A stretch of DNA of 64,000 bases from Helopsaltes ochotensis (Eukaryota; Chordata; Aves; Passeriformes; Locustellidae): contig VXBM01001624.1 in assembly GCA_013400155.1 (NCBI GenBank), positions 62,001-126,000 of the forward strand, in the 5' to 3' direction. This document shows, piece after piece, positions 1-13,275 of this stretch. A program made the position numbers and the translations under genes. The notes beneath the pieces are model-generated. The model saw only the letters and a list, made by a program, of their open reading frames with translations. It searched no databases and was not told the origin of the DNA. Every line of letters begins with the position of its first letter. Positions within the stretch are counted from its first letter, which is position 1.

Positions 1-37
1 TTATTATTATTGCTATTTTCTACTTTAAAAGAGCAAG

Positions 38-77
38 TTATTTCAAAAAGGAAGGTGTTATTTCAAAAAGGAAGGTG
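38..77. repeat. Perfect tandem duplication of a 20-bp unit
   Basis: The unit TTATTTCAAAAAGGAAGGTG occurs at 38-57 and again at 58-77 without a mismatch. Confidence 0.9.
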
Positions 78-1049
78 GTATTTTGGTTTTCATGCTGATC
101 CCCCTTCAGCATTGAGGAACAGACTTTTATCTGTCTAAAATCGTCGGCAAAGATCACAAAGGTCATCTGCTTCATGCTGTGGTTGACCATGGAGCACTGG
201 CTGTCAGCAAACACAAAATAATAAAGCAAATGGATAAAACATGAGCCGTTATGGTTATGTATTGCAAAGATGGACTCATTTTTTCCTTGTTCCCCATCAT
301 TTTTTTCTCATTCAAATAAAACTCTGGCTTCTCCTTGTGTAAATGAATTATTCTTATAATTCTGGCAAACCTTTTCTGGATACTTAAGAAAAAAAAAAGT
401 AGAAAATTTCTTCTACAGGTTCTTCTTTCTCATGCTTCTCAGTCTTGTTTGGAGGATTGAATTCAGACCAGAACTTTTTCTATGTATTAGCATTACTTAT
501 CTTAAAAAAACCCCCCAGAAACAAAACCAAAAACCAAAACAACAAAAAACCTCTCAAAATCTTCCTGCCATGTGACCATTTACAAAAGCAGTGTCTCATG
601 TAAATATTTAAATATATATAATAAAAATATAAGAAACAAATATATAAATAAAAGCTAAAAATATACATAAATAAAAGCTCACTTAAGCATGCTTTTAGGA
701 TTCATTCTCAATATGAAAAATACAATTAGTCAAGCAGCAGTAAGCCACAGCCCCCTTTCCCCTACTCTCTTTCCCCAATTATTTCCTACTTTCTGTATTT
801 CCTGGTGCTCCCTGTGCCCACATGAGTTTTTAATCTAAAAATTATTATTATACCATATATTTATCTCTGTAGATCTCTGCGGATTCCATCCCCTTTTGAC
901 AAGTTTGGTAGGGTTTGAGTAGGTGTGGTTGAAATGTTATGGGGAGGGGTTCTTGCAAATGGGACACGATAGCCATTTTATGTGCTTGGCTTTTATTGTT
1001 AAAAAAATATATATATTCAGTGAGGTTTAGATTGGAAGCCATAACCCTG

Positions 1050-1580
1050 AAATAGCGTTTGTGTCGCTAGAAATCCTCACTCTTTCTGCTCTGCTTTGTA
1101 AATTCAGATTTATTTTTTTTTTTCCTTTCAAGTTAACACGCTTTAAAAGTGACAAGAAATAGACAAGTGCACCTTTGAAAAGCCCTTATCTCCTGTACAA
1201 TAAAATTGACCTTGGTGCTGGGGGCTTTGTAAAAGAGCGCAGTAAAAGTGCAGATGTTTACCTTGCGAAAGTGCCTCCTCTGCTCTGAAACACGGAGCGA
1301 TTTAGCGCTTGGTGGATTCGTGATGCCTTCAGCGAAACCACTCTGAGGAGTTTTCAACTTTGGTTCTCCTCTTTTGGTACCCACCCCTGTAAAATGCCAA
1401 TGAATGGACGGGTGTTGCACAGAAACCCGGTAACCGCTGGCTCCGTAAAGGAAAGAAATTCTCGTTTGACGCCCTTGGAAAACTCACCAAGGGCAATGCT
1501 TTGCTCACAAAGAGGATGACATCTCCCTGCTGATATGCAAAGCGATTTGTCATTTATAGGGAAGAGGTAAAGCAGCGTCT
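1050..1580. promoter_or_regulatory. CpG-bearing stretch, candidate regulatory element
   Basis: About 19 CpGs fall in roughly 530 bp at only moderate GC content, clearly more than in the AT-rich DNA on either side. No TATA box, exon or ORF of note is seen. This pattern fits a constrained or hypomethylated element, but function is not shown by the sequence. Confidence 0.25.
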
Positions 1581-3344
1581 CCAGTAATGCCTGGCTGTGT
1601 CTCCAAGCTTTTTATTTCCTTTCGAGGTGGAGGTTTGAAGGGATGTGTTATTAACCACGAAGGAATGTGTCGTTTGCTTGTTGTTTGAGGATTTCAATTA
1701 TTTGAATGGTCCTTTGTCAAAGCAGGTACTGAAGCTAGTGCAGGGCAGACCTTCAGAATCTGATGGCTCTGGGATGATAAAAATACAATTATCACAACAG
1801 CCCTGGGCTTCATTTGAAGTTATTTTAGTGAACTACAAAGTTCACACACTTCTGTTTCAATTTGTTGATTTTTTTCGTGAGTACACAGTCTTAGTCCCAA
1901 GGATTTCCTTCCTAAATGTTAGGATTTTGTGCCAGAATTTATGAAGGGTGTTGATTCTATCTACCTTCAGCATTTGGTTAAGGCTTAGAGGCAGTGCAGA
2001 CTTGCAAGCAGGTACTGCAGTAGAACAACTAAATTTTGTATTTAAATAAAAAAATACTTGGCTTAAATGCGACTTTTTTTTTTTTTTTTGGTGGATATAT
2101 AATTTGTAATCAAACTGAAATTGTTTTCAAATGGTGAAGAATCACTCATTCTGAGTGCCCTTCTAAAATCAAATGATGTTTTCGTGCTAATTTTGCTCTG
2201 AATTCTCCTAACCATTGAGAGAGGACATGAGGTGGGCAGACAAGTTTGTTCCTTGTTATAGAGGCTGGGCAAAAGAGTGATTGAGATTTGAAGAAGTGAG
2301 AATCCATGGTGAATCTGGTTAAGGAGGAGAATGAGACAATAATCTCTCGGGAGATGATTTTGTTTACCGAAGATAATCTGGTTTAGGGGTGATGTACTCC
2401 AAGGTGACTGGTTTAGAACTCCTGGAGCGCTGCCTGCCCTTTTGTTGAGCTGTGCCCAGGCCGTGTGAGATGCTGTGGTTGCAGGAGCAGCCTCCTCTCA
2501 GCTCAGAGCACCTCCAGTATCAGTGGAACTTGCACGGGAACATGCAGGGCCTTTGCTGTGAGGGCATTTCTTCAGCCTGACAGATGATAAAACATTAATT
2601 GTTCCCATCTTAACACATTTCCGTGCCATTTACTAACAAAACAACGATCAGAAAATTAAATTATGGTAGAATATCCCATTCTAGTTTTTTACGTTTTTGA
2701 TGCGGATACTTTTCATAAATAGAGCAGATGCTTCTAATTATATTTTCTCAAGCACTTCTGAAGAGGTCTGCCTCCTATTGGATCCTAAATTCTTTAAAAT
2801 TACCTCCTTAAATTTTATTCAGGATCTCTGACTGTTATTAGAACCTGTAGTTTACATATATAGATATTATTTGATCTTTTCGTACCACATTAATTCTCAT
2901 TAATAAATCTAATCTTTCTACCTTCATTTTTATTTTTTTTCTCCTCCATCTGGAAATGGTTGGATTAAAGTGTTTATCCATGTTTTATTGGGCAATACGA
3001 ATGGCCTGAGTCCAAGGTAACTTCTGACACCTTGTCCATCCTGTGTCTTGATGTATTCCAACATCACAAACTCTTTCCAGGATGTGTGGAACACTTTGAT
3101 CTCGTGAGCGGCAGAGGCAAGGTTGTGGCTGGCTCACCTACCTGTAACCATGCTGTCTTTGGCTCAGTCGTTTTCACAAGGAAAAAGTTGAAAGTTTCGG
3201 TTGTTTTGTTTTGATTTTTGAAGTTCTTTTACCGAACTGAACTTGGAGGATTGTCTCATGCAGTCTGTTCTTTACTGTTCGCAGTGGAGGACACGTGGGG
3301 GTTACTTTGCTAAAGCTGCTTCTTTCTTCACATAACTAAATTGC

Positions 3345-3370
3345 AAAAAAAAAAAAAAAAAAAAAAAAAA
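3345..3370 (+). repeat. Poly(A) run, 26 bp
   Basis: Uninterrupted run of A. No AATAAA lies just upstream and no target duplication is obvious, so it is listed as a homopolymer, not as the tail of a retrocopy. Confidence 0.9.
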
Positions 3371-6300
3371 GGTGCCACAGGATGAGAGGAAATCACATTT
3401 CTGAGCAAGAAGGGGTTGAGTTCAGTAACTGTTTGGGCTTTGTGAGTCCCCTTGTGCTCTGTGGGTGCTGTCCCAGGGCAGTGACTCAGGGATGGACACC
3501 CCTGTGCTGTCCCCTGCCAGCTCTGGCCCTGCTGGGAATGAAGAGGGGTGCAGGTTGGATCTGAGTGCCAGGACTGATGGAATCCTAGGTGGGGTCAGAT
3601 GTTACAAACCCCACCAAGGTCCCTCACAGCTGAGGGGCCAGCCCGTGCAGAAAATGGCTGGAAGGATTTTGAGAGGTGGCGTGGCCGAGCGTGTCTTGAG
3701 AAAGCAGAAAGGTTTGAATAAAAGAAGAAAATAATACAAAAAACAAAGAAGAAAGCTGCACACGGTGTAGGGACAGGTCCCACACACCTGCTACAGCACC
3801 TCGAGGATGCACTGAGAAGCCTCGTGCTCTCCCTTAAGTATTGGACAATTTAGGTGGGGTTTTTTTTGGCCAACAGCCCTATAGAGAATTGCTACTTTTC
3901 TGAGGAACAGGCAAAGAGACCTTTCAGTGTTTTTATCTTGGCACTGAGCCCATTACTGTCAGGAGAGCAGAGTGTCCTTCCCTTAAAAGGTTTGGGGTGA
4001 GTCTTTAACCTTTCCCTGTATGTACACATCTGTTCAGGTGTGGAAATGCATTCATTCCTACACAGGATGCTTGATAGGAAGAGAGGGCTGCAGGGAGGGG
4101 AAAAAAAGGGATGCTCCTGAGTACCCACTCCCCTTTTCCTGGGAGAGAAGGTGGCAAAGAGGGTGGAACCTCCCACCATGTGGAATCAGCCCACTGGAAA
4201 TTAGCAGAGCCACGCTGAACTGAACTGCTCTATTACTCCACTGCTTTGGCATTAGCACTTTTAATTGCACGGTTTTTTGTTGGTTTGGGGTTTTTTTGGA
4301 AATCCTTTTTTTCCCAGGCACAAGGTCTTGCCCTTTGACCAGTCTGGCTTCTCAGCTCTTTTGCTGGAAGCATCCTTTGCAGGTCAGTGTCCTGTTCTTC
4401 GTGCTTGACCTTCAGAGTTAGTCATCTAATTGTGGGGTGGGCTGACCCACGTGGCCTGTGTTTGACCAAATTGCTCAGAAAGGACTGTGAATCCTAATGA
4501 TGCTAAATCTGGACCACTTGCAATCCCAGTGCTTGCAGAAGCATCTGCAGTTGTCTTCCCTTCCCATGTTCAGGCAGCCCCAGAGATGAGCAGTGTGATT
4601 CAGCAATAAGTGACATTTTTTTACTCGAACTCCTTATACCCAAAACCTGGTTCAAACTACACTTGAAATGCCCTCCCATCATTTATTTCACAGCCTGCTT
4701 TTTGTGATCTGTGGTGTTTTTTAATATTGATGTGATAGTTCAAAAAGTATTGCAGTAAAATGATTTATTCAGGAGACCCCGCGTTGGCATTTGGACAATA
4801 TTATTAAAGTTTGAATTCTGAATTAAAAATGATGCTGAAGTTTGGGGGTTTGATAGAAGAGGTGAAGTCGATTGCAGTAGGAAATGTTTTAAAATTACAA
4901 ATTTTACTTTCCATTTAAAGTTACAATAAGTTATAGTAAGGTTTAACTTGAAATTTTTCTTGAAATTTGTTAAGTTGGCCTGAATGTCCTCCCAATTTTT
5001 GGAGAGAAAACTGTTCTTAGTCACCTTACCCTGATATAGTTACTTTTGATTTATTTGTACAGTTCAATATGTTTAATATTGGTACTTTAATAATTTATTT
5101 TATATCATTTGCGATAGAGTGCTAATATTTTCTCATCAGCAAAACTGTGAAATTGCAGACAGCCCTACTTGATGTGCTTGAGAGCATTTGGAGGACTTCT
5201 CTATGTATTTTTAAAACGCCCTGAATTTGCGCTGCGCACACTGAGCCACATTAGAGGATTCCCTGGTGCAGCTTCCCTGGCTCTGAGTGCCTTCAAATAT
5301 GATTTGAGTTACGGTGGTGCCCAGGCTCCAGCAGCCTGGTGAGCAGAGATGGCTGCTTCAGATGCAGCACTGGTGGCTGTCCTACTTTTGGATTTATTCC
5401 ACCCCTCCATTGCCTTCTCCACAGCACCCAGCTCGCCTGAAAAAGACACTGTCAACTCCTCTATGTTTTTTAAAAAATGGTGTATACATTTCTTTGGTGC
5501 AAAGGAGCAATGCTGCTTGGAGTTCATCAGGCTTTTTACAGCAGTGTTTGCGATTTTTTTGCTTTAGAGAGAAGAACTTTCATTCACTTTCGTTTGTGTG
5601 TTTGTTTATTGTGCTGAAGCCCTTGCTGTGCTTCCAAAGACAAGTTCTGAACACGAGCTAAGTGGATGTTTTCAAGTAGCTGAATAATAATTGAGGACCT
5701 CAACATGTGGGGGAACTGGACTCTTTTCTCTTTTTGTTTTCTTTTTTCTTCCCCTGTCTTTCTGAAGGTTATTTTTTTTTTTTCCTTCTTGTCACAAAGC
5801 TTGTTTCAGCTTTGCATGCTGGGCTTTACACTGATATTTGGCACTTGCATCAAACTCATCCAAGTCTCAATTCCTTTCAATACATCATTAAAGAGGGCAA
5901 AACAGAAAAGGCTAGATTTAAAAATTTCATCTCTCTTTGAGTTTTATTTTCCTTTTTCAGTCCCAAGGGATGCAAAGCCATGAAGTGAGTCTCTGCCTCT
6001 TCCCCAGGAGCCAGCACTCCCAGCTGGGGCCAGGCTGGACTCTTGCTTTCAGTGCTCATAAACCCTCCTCTGTTGCCCTTCAGTTTTTGAGTTTTCCTCA
6101 TAGTTTCAGGAGAGTGATGTGAGTGGAAGCCACATGAATGGAAGTGCAGGAACACAGCCATGAAGAAGAGCACCGAGGAGGTCTGAATTGTTGTAACCTC
6201 TGTAGGAGTAGAATTGGGTAGAGAGTCTATGAATAATTTTTAATTTTATTTTATTAAACAGTGTAGTGGTTTTCCAGTCACCCCTTCTCCTCTCAGGAAG

Positions 6301-8529
6301 AGTCAGGTATGCAAATTTAGGTTGTGATGAAAGAGGCATGCAAAAATACAACTCAAAGCACCCTTTCCCCTCCCATCCTTTTTTCCTTTTTTTTTTTCCC
6401 CTTTGCTTGTAAAAAAAACCAGAAAGTCTGTCTTTGCTTCAGAGGGAGAGGTCTTTCAGCACTGTATCAAAGTGCAGGGGGCTGTTAATCACTCACACAT
6501 TTTCAGCTGGAAATAGAAAATCCGCCTGGTTATTCACTTCTGTGCTCAGCCAAGGAGAGAACTGCAAGGCACTGTTTGGTTCCTGTTTTTATCTGAGTCA
6601 GGAGGGAGGGGAAAGCGCTGTAAATTGGTGACAGTTTAAATGCACAGCTGTGAATACTTCAGTAACCATCGTGTCACATAAATCCCAGACAACTGTCCAA
6701 ACATCAGGGTTAGCCTAGAAAAAATATTGCTATTTATTTTGCTACCTGAGTTGTTAGCGTCTGCTAAAATCTCTGTTTACAGCTGAGCTTAAATGTGGTT
6801 TAATTCTGTTTGGAGTAAAAAAACGCTTGGAAAATCCAAGGCTATCACACTGCTTATGAATTGGAACACAGAGGTTTTTTAAACTTTTTAAACAGAAATA
6901 CAAAATGAGGACGCTGTAGCATATCAGGGGGTGTGATTAATGGAGAAGCTGCTTATCCAGAGCCAGAGCTCCTTGAGAAGCTGTTTGCAGTGGTGTGGGG
7001 TGTGCATATATCCAGCAATCACTTCTCCAAAGCAGCACCCAGATTTACTAAGGGACTGCCTAGAGTGGCAAGGGGCAAAGCTTCTGAAGAGTTTTAACGA
7101 ACACAGAGCCCTGCAGAGCTTCGTGGAGCAATCTCAGACAGCAACAATCAGCTGAGGCTTGAAAATTCAGGTGACAGAGGGACTTCTAAAGTCCAGAGAG
7201 GTGGCATGGAAGGGATAATTGGAATGAAAGGAGTAACTGCATGCGGAATGCCTTGCTTCATCCTCTGATTGCCCGTGGCAAGTGGAGAAAAAGGTGATGG
7301 CAGAGGGAGCTGCTTAGGAGAGTGGTACAGAAGATGCTGGCCGGGAGGTAGAAGGGAGTTTGGAAACGGCAGTGCTGATGTATTTAATGTTTTTAACCAG
7401 CTGGATCAGCCGTGTGCTGGGTTTACCCAACGATTTGATTTCTTGGTCTGTGTTTTCCTTGTAAGCCCTTTGTAACAACAAAAGCTTTGACACCGATGCC
7501 CTCTGGTAAGGACCTGCCCAGTAAGAACCCATCTGCTCCTGCAGTGTGTGGCATTTGTTTGCAGAGTTGAAGGCAGGTCCCTTTCCAAGTGGATTCTGCA
7601 GCGTGTTTGCCAAAACGATGTGTGTAACCACAGGGTGAGAGCTCTGGCCAGCACAAGCAGCAATGCAGGGATGCCCAGGCGTTGCTGCTTTTAGGGCTGG
7701 ACCACAAAACCCTCCCTGTGCTGCTGTGTGGATGGGCAGACTCACGTGAGAGGTTTCTGGTGTGTTTCTCCGTTATATCACGTGTGTGATCCAAATTTAG
7801 GCCACGCACAAAAACAAGAGGTAATTGTACAGCAGGTGAAAGAAATGCCAGCACTCATCAGGTTTTGCTCCTCAAGCCCAAACAAGGAAACAGTTCATAA
7901 ATTTAAGGGGATATCTGATAAACTCTGCAAGTTTGCCCCTGTCATCCCCCTGGGCCATAAGAACTGACACAAAATTATGCATCTTGGTGATTCCTTGTGA
8001 AGCAAGAGAGCACAGCGTGCTTCTCTGGGACTGTCAGGGATACAAAGGGGCGTTTTCCTGAGAGCAGCCTGGTGCTTGGAAAGTCTTGTGTGAGAGGAGG
8101 CGAAATTGTCTGTCTGCTGTGCTGAAGGATGTGCTGCACTTCCTGACTGAGGAGGTGTAAAAGGAGCCAGATGTGAAGTGTTTTGGAAGGCTGGGATGTG
8201 GCAGCCCGGGCTAACAAAGCTGCAGCTGGTGTGGGGCCTCAGAGGAGCAGGGATAACCCTGAGCCTGCCTTGGGAGGGATAGCTAGAAATACGGTTTTCT
8301 CACCTTTGAAATTGTAGAATAATGATACGTTTTGCTTGCACGGCAGTTTCGCACCAAAATGCGCTTTTATTTTTAAACCAAGCCTCACCACATGAAATGA
8401 ATGGGAATAAGTTGCTATATCTGCTTCTGGTGTGCAAATGTTTGGGACATATGTAAGCACATATTCCACAGAAACCCAGAATTTCTCCAGTGCATCCCAG
8501 GCCTGTGATGGGATCAAGATGCTTTGCAA

Positions 8530-9162
8530 GGCTGCAGTCACACTGATGCCTTGGGAAGGCTGACCTGGAACAGAGGCTGGACAGAGCCAGAGAATAAAGG
8601 AGGGATTGACTGAAAGGCTTTTAGGGTACACCTTGGGCAGGACAAGAGCCCGGCCAGGGCTGCAGACAAGGTGGACACATAATGGTCACAAAATGGACCC
8701 AAAATTGTCACAAAATAGATGAACAGTCACGAGGTCTTACGTTTTTATAAGCTTTGGTCCATTTGCATCTTGGGGTTAAATTGTCCAATTCCAGCTCCAG
8801 GCTGTGAGGTCCCATCCTTCTTGTTCCTCCCTCCAGCCCACCCTTGTTTGTGTTTTTGGGCCTGAAAGTTGTCCTTGGTGTGCAGCAGGAGAAGGATTTG
8901 TTTTGTGTCCCTGCTGTGTGCAGAGCTGAGTGACCCTGAGTGTGAGCCCAGAGCTGCACCCTGGGCAGCACAGAACATAAAAATCATGAAAGCTCAAACC
9001 TCAGGCATCAATACCCCTGCCTCTGAGTGCCTTCCCTGGGGCACAGCCTCACACTGCCCATCTCTGAGCAGCTCAGGCTGTTACAGGGGTGAAGAAGAAG
9101 GTAGCACTAGTGATAAATAAGTGCAGGAAGGTGAATCAGGGGAGAGGCCCAAAATTGTCACA
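8530..9162 (-). mobile_element. LTR of an endogenous retrovirus-like element, family B, copy 1
   Basis: The reverse complement of this segment aligns over several hundred bases with 19750-20150 (+). Shared blocks include CAGGCCCAAAAA, GAGCTGGAATTGGACAA (copy 2 has CAGCTGGAATTGGACAA), a TATA-like TTATAAAA (8743-8750 on the minus strand), GTGTCCACCTTGT and TGGCCGGGCTCTTG. The segment GCCCAAAATTGTCACA at its right edge is repeated near 8700, so part of the LTR is internally duplicated. Minus-strand orientation is inferred from the order TATA box then polyadenylation-like region. No gag, pol or env sequence is present. Ends are approximate. Confidence 0.7.
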
Positions 9163-10499
9163 AAAATAAAAAAAAACTCTGCTCCCCAGAGCTACCTTGG
9201 CTTGCAGGTGAGCCCTGGCAGGGTTCAGTCCTGGCCCAGAGACAGCTCCTGTGAGCCTCAGGCTCTGGAGCTCCTGAACTGCTGATGTTCACCTGATAAG
9301 GACTCAGCCTTTAAAGCCGGGTTAACTTGAGCAGCATTTAATTCTTGCAGAAGCTTGGCACAACTAAAAGGCTTGGCAGCTTGCGTTAGAAACAGCCAGG
9401 AATTTGAGAGAAGTTGATTTAGTTTATTTTTTTTTTTTGCATGCCAAAAACTCTATTTAAAGTGTCTGACCTCAAGATGCAACAAAAAAGAAAGTTCCTC
9501 TGATCTTCTCTGGCACCATTTTCAGAGCCTTTGAATGTAAGGAAAATGTTTTGTTGATGTCTACCATCCTCTCAAATCTGAAATATGCAAGGAACGAAAA
9601 GCTCTGATTATCAGTAACACCGTGAAACTTTTAGTGGATTTGTCTCTGTTCCCTGGCCCAAGTTCTTGACTTGTTCTTTCGTGTCGTAAAATGAAATGTC
9701 TCTGTCATTTCAACAGCACATATGGAGTTACTGCCACAAACGGAGTGGTTTTAGTAATGCTTTTTTAGAAGGGACATTGCCCACTAATTCAGTCTCTGTT
9801 CATTAAGACAACCAGCTAATTAAAGCCTTTACTACTTCATTGAGGCAGAACTTCTTAACTGGAAGAGAGAAATACTGCTCGGCTTCTCTATAGGAATTTT
9901 CAGGCTTGCTGTAATGACTTTTGTGAGAACTTTGGAAGAAAAGGCCAGTGTGATATGCAATAGCATCTTACATCTTGCTTACTGAGATGCTAAGAAGGAG
10001 TCAAGAACTTCCAGATGGAAATTTGATGTATGCTGTATTTGACTTAAGAGACGTAGTTAGTTTTCAGGAGTTTCAAGTCAGTTAATGGTAAAAAAATTGT
10101 GGTGATGCATTTTTCTGTGAGTCCTGGGCAGCTCTGAGACCAGGTATTTTCCTATCTGTTTTTTCATTCAGAAGCATCCTTATCTCTATGACTTTGAAGT
10201 TCTAAAGAGCAGACACTGTTTATTTTATTTTAAGTATTGTGAAAATATACGCTAAAATATTTTAGACCCTCACTTTGAAGCAAATCTTTCCTAATAGTTT
10301 CTAAAAGGTTTGCAAGTTTGAATGCTGAGAATTTGCTTCTTTCCTGTCACTTTACCAACCACTCCTGTAAATTAAAATTTAGTCATATTGTGGTAGTGCG
10401 ATAAATTCAAGTAGGTTTTACTGGCCTATGTTCTTCCTTGAAATGATGAGCTGGTGTTCATGCATCTGTACAAATTTTATTTATTTTATGTACAATACC

Positions 10500-10940
10500 T
10501 GCAGCCCACACACGTGACATTGAACGCTGGCAGTGAAAGTTGCTCGATAAATCTTTTACACCAACTCACCGCTTTTTGTCGTTCGATTTCATCCCAGCGT
10601 TCTGCAGAGAGAAACTGCAGCTCTTCACTCTGGGAAGTGCTCGTTTAAAAGCAGCATTGCGAGGCAGGAATTTCTGTTTGGCTCTGAGTGAAGCATTTCC
10701 CAATCTGGCAGACCCATCTCCCTTCCTGAGCGTTTTCGCATCATAAAGTCCGTGCGGAGCGGAGCGTGCTCGGATATTGCCTCCGTATCCCATGGCCTGC
10801 TGCTGAGTGGGGCAGCAAGGTAATTGAAAATTAATGAAGAACTTTATCTTTTTATGGAAGACACTAGCATTGAGTTTGCTGCGCAACAGTAGCGCTGATA
10901 TCCTGTTCTCAAACGAGCCTGAAAGCCGCAGAGCCTTGTT
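10500..10940. promoter_or_regulatory. CpG-bearing stretch, candidate promoter or untranslated first exon
   Basis: Roughly 20 CpGs occur in about 440 bp, densest at 10725-10795. A possible splice donor AAG|GTAATT follows at about 10819-10826 on the + strand. No TATA box is evident. It could hold an untranslated EPS8 first exon or an enhancer; transcript data would be needed to tell. Confidence 0.25.
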
Positions 10941-11381
10941 TGTCTCACCAGTCAGCAGCAATCACTCCTGACTGCACACCAGAGGCAGATCTGCTGAGTG
11001 CAAAGGTGCCACTTTTATGTTGCTATTTATCAGACCAGAACTACTGACTTTACTCTCAAAGCATTTGCTTTATTTATTTTTGGAGATTGGTGCTCTTCCA
11101 GGAGAAAAGTAGAAACCTATCTGAGGAGAATCAGCATCCGGGAAAAGTGCTTCAAGCCTGCTTTTAGAAGTTACTTCGTTTATTTCCTCCATTATCTCAA
11201 TGTTTATCAGACAGCTTCTAAGAAACTTTCTGTTTAAGTCACCTTTATGCCACTGTAGAGCCGTTGATAAAGTAAAACACTGTGGTAAAACACCCATCAG
11301 CCTGCTTAGAGGTGAAGAGAGCTGGAGCGTAGCACAAGACCAGCAGAGGGTTTTCAGACACTTCATTTATTCCTGGCTTTG

Positions 11382-11382
<1 letters not shown>

Positions 11383-11432
<50 letters not shown>
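11383..11432 (-). repeat. T50 homopolymer (poly(A) on the minus strand)
   Basis: Fifty uninterrupted T. On the minus strand an AATAAA (plus positions 11460-11465) precedes the A50 run by 27 bases, which resembles the 3' end of a retroposed transcript. The flanking units 11433-11453 and 11454-11475, both starting GCATGCT and ending in a TTATCATTT motif, are near-duplicates. No parent gene was recognised. Confidence 0.8.
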
Positions 11433-11434
<2 letters not shown>

Positions 11435-13275
11435 ATGCTAATTTTATCATTTTGCATGCTTTATTTTTATCATTTAGCCAGTGTCCAGAGGTACAAGAAG
11501 CCTCTTATGGTACTGCTGGCAAGCACATGAGAAGATGCAACTTAGCTGTAAACAAGCAGTGAGTTATGACGGAAAGAGGAAATAAGAGGGAATTAATTAC
11601 ATTAGAGTAATATTTTCTCTGGATGCTGCAAGAGGTCCGGGATTTGAGGCTGATTGCTGGAAAGAATAATTGCTACCAGTTTCTAAATATATGTTTTAAC
11701 AGGAGGATAGCTGTGGGGGCAGAGAGAGGGAGAAAACAGGTTCAAGAGTAATGAGGGGAGTTGAGGTGGGCGTGGGTTGATGCAGAGGTTTTCCTGGGAG
11801 GCTGCTGCAGCCAGTCTGAGTACTGGGATTGCAATGTCTGGGGCAACTATTCCTTTATTTAATATATATTCTGTGGCTTCTGGCTCAGCTTTTCATTTTG
11901 AGACACTCCAAGTCTAGGTGGCACATGTGGCACACTGTAATCTTTTGCTTAAAATTAATTTGAGATTGTTTCTCTTAACGGTAAAGCAGTCAATGTAAAG
12001 GTAAGGATGCTTGTCTGTTAAAAAAAGAAAGAATGATGAGACCTGACTGTGCAGAAGTTTGTTAGTCACCTCTCCAGGGTATGGAGAAACTGTCTGAGCT
12101 CGCTTCCATACTATTGACAGTTTTTGCTTCTTGGAGGACAGGAGACAAAAAGAGACTGGGAAAGAACAAAAATACAAATAAAGCAATTCCTAAGAGTGAT
12201 CTGCAAAAGCTTGAAGTGGTTTATGTCAGTGAGCAATATACAGGACAAATGTGAATTTAGAGGCAATCCCCTCATCCCATTCCGTGCCCCTTTCCTTTTG
12301 TGAGTTGGTTGGTTTGTTTGTGTTTTGTGTATTTTGATGTTTTTGAGGTTGTTCATGCTGTTGCTTCCTTGACTTGCAGGAAGGGATTGTTGGGGGGCCA
12401 GGGGGTCTCAAATAATTCTTCTTGGAACTATTGCAATTTCTTTTAAGCTCCAGGACTTTTTAATTAGGTCGGCTTTGTCTTCAAAATGTGAATTCAGTGC
12501 TTAAAATCAAATAGTGTTTTTAAAGACTCTTTTCTCCTCTACTCTGACCTCCTCCCACCACCAAGGTCACTCAGCTGTACTGCAGAGAGGAAGCGTGGAA
12601 GGAAAAATGTTTTCAGTTTGCCAGGAACCGCTACAACCTCGAGGGATCTTGAGCAGCGGGTCATTTTTAAGAACTGCGATTTGTTAAAAGTACCTGGAAC
12701 TTGTTCAGAACATTCTCCTTGTTGCTGTTTGCTGGTAGAGAAGCAGTTATTCAATTTTCCAGTATGGTCAAAGTGTGAACAGGAAAATTTGGACACACCT
12801 TGTAAGGCAGACCGCTTTCAGCACTATCCAGAGTGACACCAATTTCAAGCTTGTTAACTTAAGAGGGCTCGTTTCTGCACGTGGGAGCCATGACAAACTC
12901 TACTGGTGGATGGTCAAACCATTAAATAATGCCTGTTGCACTTGGCACAGCTCCTTATTGTAGCCTGGATGCATGTGTCAAATCCAAAGAGACAAAATCG
13001 GGGCACACTGAGGAGCTACAGCATGTTTAAATCTGCATGTACATATATATGAATGATGCTAATGCCAAGCAATTCTATCAATTCACAGCTTGCCAGATTG
13101 CTGGATAGGAAATGTTAATTCTCTGCTCTGGAGGATGGAGCTGGTTGTAACTCAATCACTCTTCTCCCCGTGGCCCCACAGTGAGGCCTCGGTGAAGGGG
13201 AATGTATAAACAGCTGCGGCAAGGCTGCTCCAGTACGGATGTGTCCTCCTGCAGTGAGATCTCTGGGTCACCAGG

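Larger units (their letters stand above)
1..8529. other. Noncoding region upstream of the EPS8 start (probable 5' intron or flank), part 1
   Basis: I see no coding exon here. Open frames are short, show no known domain and have no splice-supported extension. Visible structure: a 20-bp unit duplicated in tandem at 38-77, an AT-rich stretch near 600-680, a CpG-bearing stretch at about 1050-1580, and an A26 run at 3345-3370. The rest looks like ordinary unique avian intronic or intergenic DNA. In mammals EPS8 has long introns around untranslated first exons, so this may be intron 1, but no first exon can be placed with certainty. Confidence 0.6.
9163..13275. other. Noncoding region, part 2
   Basis: No coding exon is recognised. 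It contains the CpG-bearing stretch at 10500-10940 and the T50 tract at 11383-11432 with a near-duplicate 21-22 bp unit beside it. The remainder is unique sequence with short T-rich runs. Confidence 0.6.

Noticed and set aside
7314..7854. Two overlapping 143-codon open frames on the minus strand
   Set aside because: They overlap in different frames, show no domain, and have no splice or promoter support. They look like chance frames.
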